A stretch of 9,191 bases of DNA from positions 1 through 9,191 of the forward strand of contig JAUWMS010000060.1 in assembly GCA_030613045.1 (NCBI GenBank), in the 5' to 3' direction. This document shows, in pieces, positions 5,557 through 9,191 of this stretch (position 1 is its first letter; every line of letters begins with the position of its first letter). The DNA comes from Candidatus Latescibacterota bacterium. Lineage in GTDB: Bacteria > Latescibacterota > 4484-107. Under the pieces are notes generated by a model, which worked only from the letters and a program-made list of their open reading frames with translations, ran no database searches and had not been told where the DNA came from. Both the position numbers and the translations under genes were made by a program.

Positions 5557-7828
5557 CGCTTCCCCGCACCGTCAAAAGGTAGAAATAGACCCCGCTAGCC
5601 ACGTCCCTTCCGCGTTTATCCAGACTATCCCAATGGGCTTTATATCTCCCAGCGACCTGCTTTGCATCCACCAGCGTGCGCACGCATTGCCCCGCCGTGT
5701 TGTAGATCCGCAGCCGCACGTCGCCGGCCTCCGGGAGCGCGTAAAGGATTTCCGTATTCGGATTGAAGGGATTCGGGACATTTTGCGAAAGCGCGTAGTG
5801 TTTCGGCAGATCGGACTTCTCCGTGGAGCAGACCGAAACCGCCGGCCCGATCCGCACATCAACGACCCTCAACTCGGAATCCCGGAGGGCTGCCCGACCG
5901 AGCCGGAACAAAGGTTTTACCGCGGAGCGCGCAAAGTTCGCAGAGATTTTTGATTGCTTGCCTTTCTCAGCGCTCTCTGCGGTAAATCGGGTTTCCTTCG
6001 CCCGGAAGGTGACGCGAAGCACCGCTCCATCGCCATCCACACCGGGCACACGCCCCAACTGCGTAGCCCCAATGCGGAGCAGGGAGCCGTCCCAGCCGTG
6101 AATCACAGCAGCCCGGTCTCCGAGCAACGCGCCCTTCTCCACGCGCGCCATTTCCCACCAAGCCTCGTCGAAGCCGATTCCGATGTCCAGCGCATACACG
6201 TCGCGCATCCGCTCCCCGATCACCGTGAGCACGCACGTCTTCCCTTCGGAGATCGCCTTTTCGTCATATACGAGCCGAAGCAGCGGGGCATCTTCGTTTT
6301 GGGCGATCATCTTCGGAGCGTGCATGCTGCTGGTGCGGCCGTAATTGATCCCTAAGAGCACCAGATCCGCTCCGTTGACCTGATCGTCTTTGTTGAGGTC
6401 CGCCACCGGACTCCATCGGTCACCGGCGGGCGTGGTGTAGTAGAAATAGCCCAGCACCGCGAGATCGTCCCCGTCCACGAGGCCGTCGCCGATGTAATCG
6501 TCCGCCCCATCCGCGTCCGTGGGATCGTCCAGATCGAAAATGTCCCCGAGCACGCTGGTTCGGAAGGTCCAAGAGTAGTTGTCCGTCATGCCGAGGGAAG
6601 AATCCAGGATGGCGGTGTATAACGTGTCGGCAACCAAAGAAGAGCCAGGATGAAAAGTTGCGGTTTTGATCCCGGACGTATAGTACACCGTATCGGCAAC
6701 GCAATCCCCTCCGTCATATTGGACGTGGAACACCGTAGTATCCACGGAAACGGCCGGATCATTCTCGAACATTGCCCGAATGGGTGCGCTGGCAATAACG
6801 TTGACTGCTGCGCTGTCTGGAGAAGTATCTGTAATTTTAAGAGGTACTATAGCAGTGGTATCGCCAAGCGTTATCGTTGAAATCAAATTCAACGTGTTGC
6901 GGTCCCTCAACTTGACGTTCTGCAAAGAGAAGGCGGCCATAGTCGAATCCCCATCTATGGCAATGGCCTTGTATCGGAGTGAAGCTAATTCTCCAGACCC
7001 AGATACACTCCCTTCTTCGTAGATTTGCATAATACCTACGTTGATCCTACCGCTTGACGGATTTGTATATGTAGAATCCTGACCTATGAAGTCTCCTTTA
7101 GTGGCCGAATCCTGTACATAGCTAACCTTCGACGAATCGAAAACGACGTCGAAATTTACCCCAAAGAGATCAATCACGTTTTCAACCCTGACAGAAACGG
7201 TAAGCGTGTCTCGGAATACCACAGTGCTATCACAGACGATCCTGACTGTTGCAGGTTCCAAAAAACCTGGTGTTCCTTTTTCTATGGCCCCACTATCCCA
7301 GCCAAGTTGTGCAACAGCAGTAAACCAATTCAAAGCTGAAGTTCCTTCGTCTGGATCATTATTACGAACCATCGAGCATTTGTTATCTTTATTCCCTGCT
7401 AATGGTTCTTCGCCGTCACCAGCTATATCAATTGTATCGCCAGTCGCACTATAAAGTTTGAGTTGCAAGTTATTGTCACTCAAATCTACCTTAGTACTCA
7501 CCATATCAGGAGCTACATTTAGCTTTGACTTCGAAGAATCCCAGTTTGCTATCAAAAATACTCCAGCCGAGTCGATTGTCCCCGAGGAGATCGTTAACAT
7601 CGTATCCGCAGGCCCCTTAGTGATTACCCATCCTTCCAGAGGAATAGGGGAATCTGTAGTGTTGCGCAATTCAATCCACTCATCGGCCGTTGATACTGTT
7701 GACCCCATCCACATCAATTCATTAAACACCACCGTCCGAGTGGGTTCTTGTCCCTCCGCCACTATCGGACAGAGGCTTATCGTCAGAAGAGCCACAAAGA
7801 GTGACACAATCCAAATCATTGTCCGCAT
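5519..7828 (-). CDS. Secreted modular protein: lamin-tail, cohesin, Big_5, dockerin, cohesin-like, FlgD/Por sorting domain
   Basis: This is a large secreted or surface protein of 769 residues with no visible catalytic domain. In order: signal peptide (1-24), lamin-tail domain (about 31-190, FNELMW...DEWIEL), cohesin-like domain (194-332), Ig-like Big_5 domain (333-425), dockerin-type segment (428-498) with a clear calcium loop DLNKDDQVNGADLVLLG, a second cohesin-like domain (513-660), and a C-terminal FlgD-like / type IX sorting domain (676-769: NVPNPFNPNTEILYALPE, GVYFYLL, final KMLLLR). The start is firm: AGGAGG (7839-7834) lies 5 nt before the ATG and overlaps the upstream stop codon. Residues about 615-638 come from a palindromic repeat inserted in the second cohesin-like domain. 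The part upstream of about 6800 is visibly poorer in GC than the rest. Cohesin and dockerin here suggest structural or protein-protein roles, not a cellulosome; the function is unknown. Confidence 0.88.
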   Translation of the reverse strand: MRTMIWIVSLFVALLTISLCPIVAEGQEPTRTVVFNELMWMGSTVSTADEWIELRNTTDSPIPLEGWVITKGPADTMLTISSGTIDSAGVFLIANWDSSKSKLNVAPDMVSTKVDLSDNNLQLKLYSATGDTIDIAGDGEEPLAGNKDNKCSMVRNNDPDEGTSALNWFTAVAQLGWDSGAIEKGTPGFLEPATVRIVCDSTVVFRDTLTVSVRVENVIDLFGVNFDVVFDSSKVSYVQDSATKGDFIGQDSTYTNPSSGRINVGIMQIYEEGSVSGSGELASLRYKAIAIDGDSTMAAFSLQNVKLRDRNTLNLISTITLGDTTAIVPLKITDTSPDSAAVNVIASAPIRAMFENDPAVSVDTTVFHVQYDGGDCVADTVYYTSGIKTATFHPGSSLVADTLYTAILDSSLGMTDNYSWTFRTSVLGDIFDLDDPTDADGADDYIGDGLVDGDDLAVLGYFYYTTPAGDRWSPVADLNKDDQVNGADLVLLGINYGRTSSMHAPKMIAQNEDAPLLRLVYDEKAISEGKTCVLTVIGERMRDVYALDIGIGFDEAWWEMARVEKGALLGDRAAVIHGWDGSLLRIGATQLGRVPGVDGDGAVLRVTFRAKETRFTAESAEKGKQSKISANFARSAVKPLFRLGRAALRDSELRVVDVRIGPAVSVCSTEKSDLPKHYALSQNVPNPFNPNTEILYALPEAGDVRLRIYNTAGQCVRTLVDAKQVAGRYKAHWDSLDKRGRDVASGVYFYLLTVRGSDARWGRKMLLLR
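5916..5986. repeat. Palindromic repeat inserted in frame in a coding region
   Basis: TTTACCGCGGAGCGCGC at 5916-5932 is inverted at 5970-5986, 15 of 17 positions complementary, around a 37-nt loop that itself contains TTCGCAGAG and TTTCTCAG words. It lies wholly inside the 769-residue gene and keeps the frame open, encoding residues of the type FTAESAEKGKQ...NFARSAVK. A related half-copy sits in the intergenic gap at about 4618-4642, which supports a dispersed repeat family. Confidence 0.75.
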
Positions 7829-7837
7829 AGCTTCCTC

Positions 7838-8539
7838 CTACTTTTCCGAATCCACGTTCCCAATAAACGCCAGCAGCGCGCCCTCATATGTGCTATAAGA
7901 GGTTCCCTCCAGAATCCACCGATCCCCTTCGTCGGACAGGCGAATCGTATCCTCAAAATCAAGCCCCGAAATGCGTTCCGCTTCCGCCTGCGCCTCCGGG
8001 TAGGCCCCCACGCGGAAATAGCTGTGCATCAAAGCCGTCCGTATGTGCCATTCCGTAATCAATGGATCGAACTGAAGCACATATCCCGCGGCAAGCAACG
8101 CCAACGCCTCTTCCGCCGCCGGGATCGCCTCCGCATCCCGATTCAATGCCGAGTACACCACGGACAAAGCTCCATATCCATCTACCGTGTGGGCATCTAT
8201 CTCGACGGCCTGCTTCAAATAAACCATCGCCTCATCCAGGCGATCCATCTTCGCATAACACAAGCCCAGACCCACCGAACCCAGAGCCGCTTCCGGGGAA
8301 TGCCCGCGAAGCTCCTCGAAGCGCTCCACTGCCGCTTCGTAATCCCCTGCCTCAAGAGCCGCCTTCGCCTCCTCCGTCAGATCCTCCACGGAGGGAGGGG
8401 ACTCACTTTTAGCACAGCCCAGGATGCAGGAAAACAAAACACAGAGAATGGGGAACACCAAATAAACAGAGATGGATTCCCGCATAGCCCCGCCGTGTCC
8501 GATGCGCTTGTTCTTGTCTTTATGCGCTTTTTTCAGCAT
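7838..8539 (-). CDS. TPR-repeat lipoprotein
   Basis: This is a probable membrane-anchored periplasmic protein with tetratricopeptide repeats, a protein-interaction scaffold. From the chosen start it has 233 residues: a basic N-terminus, hydrophobic stretch (about 24-41), lipobox Ile-Leu-Gly-Cys with Cys42, then about three TPR units (about 54-150) with typical A-x-x-A-L-x-x-G-x-Y-x-x-A and G-L-G-x-x-Y patterns, and a C-terminal part without recognised motifs. Three starts are possible. The GTG at 8572 lies in a palindromic repeat and is rejected. The ATG at 8539 has AAGGA (8551-8547) 7 nt upstream and is preferred. The ATG at 8485 would give a standard-length signal but has only a poor ribosome site. 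The stop codon lies 9 nt before the next gene's ATG and overlaps its ribosome site, implying translational coupling with the modular secreted protein. No enzymatic role is visible. Confidence 0.85.
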   Translation of the reverse strand: MLKKAHKDKNKRIGHGGAMRESISVYLVFPILCVLFSCILGCAKSESPPSVEDLTEEAKAALEAGDYEAAVERFEELRGHSPEAALGSVGLGLCYAKMDRLDEAMVYLKQAVEIDAHTVDGYGALSVVYSALNRDAEAIPAAEEALALLAAGYVLQFDPLITEWHIRTALMHSYFRVGAYPEAQAEAERISGLDFEDTIRLSDEGDRWILEGTSYSTYEGALLAFIGNVDSEK

Positions 8540-8562
8540 GGGGATTTCCTTCGATAGTATCC

Positions 8563-8584
8563 GGGCAGACACAGAAGTCTGCCC
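8563..8584. repeat. REP-like palindrome directly after a stop codon
   Basis: A perfect 8-bp inverted repeat (GGGCAGAC at 8563-8570 with GTCTGCCC at 8577-8584) encloses a 6-nt loop. Read on the minus strand it begins at the base after the TAG stop of the upstream secreted protein. It has no T-tract after it, so it is a weak terminator candidate at best; it may instead shape mRNA stability between this gene and the TPR gene. Its sequence resembles a widely dispersed bacterial GGGGCAGAC-type palindrome. Confidence 0.7.
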
Positions 8585-9191
8585 CTACCTCAATAAGACC
8601 ATTCTTCGCACCGCGCGGAACCGCTCTGTCTCCAACACGAACAGATAGACTCCGGAACCCAGCGCACGCCCCTCTCCATCCTTTCCGCCCCAAACGACCT
8701 CGTGCGTGCCCTCTTTCTGCACCTCGTCCACCAACATAACCACCTTACGGCCCAGCACATCGTAGATCGTTACCCGCGTCCGCTGGGGATAAAGTCCCGC
8801 CAGCGCATAGCGAATGACCGTCCGGGCGTTGAAGGGATTGGGAAAATTCTGATGAAGCGCAGTCCCATCGGGCAGCGGAGCCTTCCGTTCTGCGTCATAT
8901 CGAACCGAATAGGTTCCCCATTGGTCCACGGCCGCCCGGATTCGCCCTCCGTCCGCATCGAAGCGTCCCCCGACATAACGCCACGCCGATCCCTCCAAAC
9001 GATAAATCCCCATCTTCCACCGTTCCATGCCCTCCGCATCCTTTGCGTCACACGTCAGAACCAACTCGAAATATCCCATAGCTTCGAAGGACGCCGACGA
9101 CACCTCATAAGCCTTCCCGATAGCCCATGTCCACGATATAAATGGGAGAGAACACTTGGCCCTGCGCCCCCCAATTGCGTCTTGCTGGGGT
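8585..9191 (-). CDS. Secreted protein with FlgD/Por C-terminal sorting domain, 5' end outside the window
   Basis: This is the C-terminal part of a secreted protein. The frame stays open from the TAG at 8585-8587 to the window edge, about 201 codons, so the gene almost certainly continues beyond it; a GTG at 9103 lacks reason to be the start. The upper part carries a beta-rich pattern (MGIYRLEGSAWRYVGG...GTYSV) often found before the tail in FCB secreted proteins. The last about 95 residues are a FlgD-like / type IX sorting domain: NFPNPFNARTVIRYAL, VTIYDVLGRKV, GSGVYLFVL, ending in RRMVLLR. This predicts export across the outer membrane if the cell has the type IX system, which is not seen here. 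The catalytic or binding part, if any, is off the window. It lies 45 bp before the TPR lipoprotein gene, with a palindrome between. Confidence 0.85.
   Translation of the reverse strand, partial: PQQDAIGGRRAKCSLPFISWTWAIGKAYEVSSASFEAMGYFELVLTCDAKDAEGMERWKMGIYRLEGSAWRYVGGRFDADGGRIRAAVDQWGTYSVRYDAERKAPLPDGTALHQNFPNPFNARTVIRYALAGLYPQRTRVTIYDVLGRKVVMLVDEVQKEGTHEVVWGGKDGEGRALGSGVYLFVLETERFRAVRRMVLLR

Noticed and set aside
5519..7828. Cellulosome component
   Set aside because: No carbohydrate-active domain is present in the window, and cohesin and dockerin modules are widespread in non-cellulolytic secreted proteins.
8540..8572. GTG at 8572 as start of the TPR lipoprotein
   Set aside because: It lies inside the palindrome and lacks a ribosome site; the ATG at 8539 has AAGGA at good spacing.

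Overview
This window carries eight genes, all on the minus strand. It reads like a member of the FCB superphylum (the Bacteroidetes/Chlorobi/Fibrobacteres side, including uncultured candidate phyla). The main reason is that two secreted proteins end in the FlgD-like / Por-type C-terminal sorting domain with the Asn-Pro-Phe-Asn signature and a final Lys/Arg-Met-x-Leu-Leu-Arg. Lamin-tail, cohesin and dockerin modules in one of them, a DUF4292-like lipoprotein, and many short palindromic repeats between genes fit the same picture. Most of the window is GC-rich, and a genus cannot be named from it.

In transcription order (high to low coordinates), the first block is an envelope/secretion cluster. 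It holds the 3' part of a secreted FlgD-tailed protein cut by the window edge (8585-9191), a TPR lipoprotein (7838-8539), a 769-residue modular secreted protein (5519-7828) and a LolA/LolB-fold lipoprotein (4645-5556). Spacing is tight: the ribosome site of the 769-residue gene overlaps the stop codon of the TPR gene, and the next pair overlaps by 38 bp, so co-transcription is likely.

The second block holds independent-looking genes: a two-TM potassium channel with a cytosolic RCK domain (3508-4548), a PilZ cyclic-di-GMP receptor (2661-3227), a zinc medium-chain alcohol dehydrogenase (1570-2547) and an AzgA-type purine permease (172-1464). A strong hairpin follows the permease. Beyond it a near-consensus sigma-70 promoter fires toward position 1 and out of the window, into a transcript whose first 50 nt can fold.

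The most unusual aspect is the density of short repeats. At least six distinct families occupy most intergenic gaps and reach into genes. One appears to be spliced in frame into the 769-residue protein, two lie on stop codons, and one covers the start region of a lipoprotein gene and leaves it without a convincing start codon. No CRISPR array, tRNA, rRNA, transposase or prophage gene was seen, and no gap without a gene exceeds 300 bases (the longest is 280 bases, 3228-3507).
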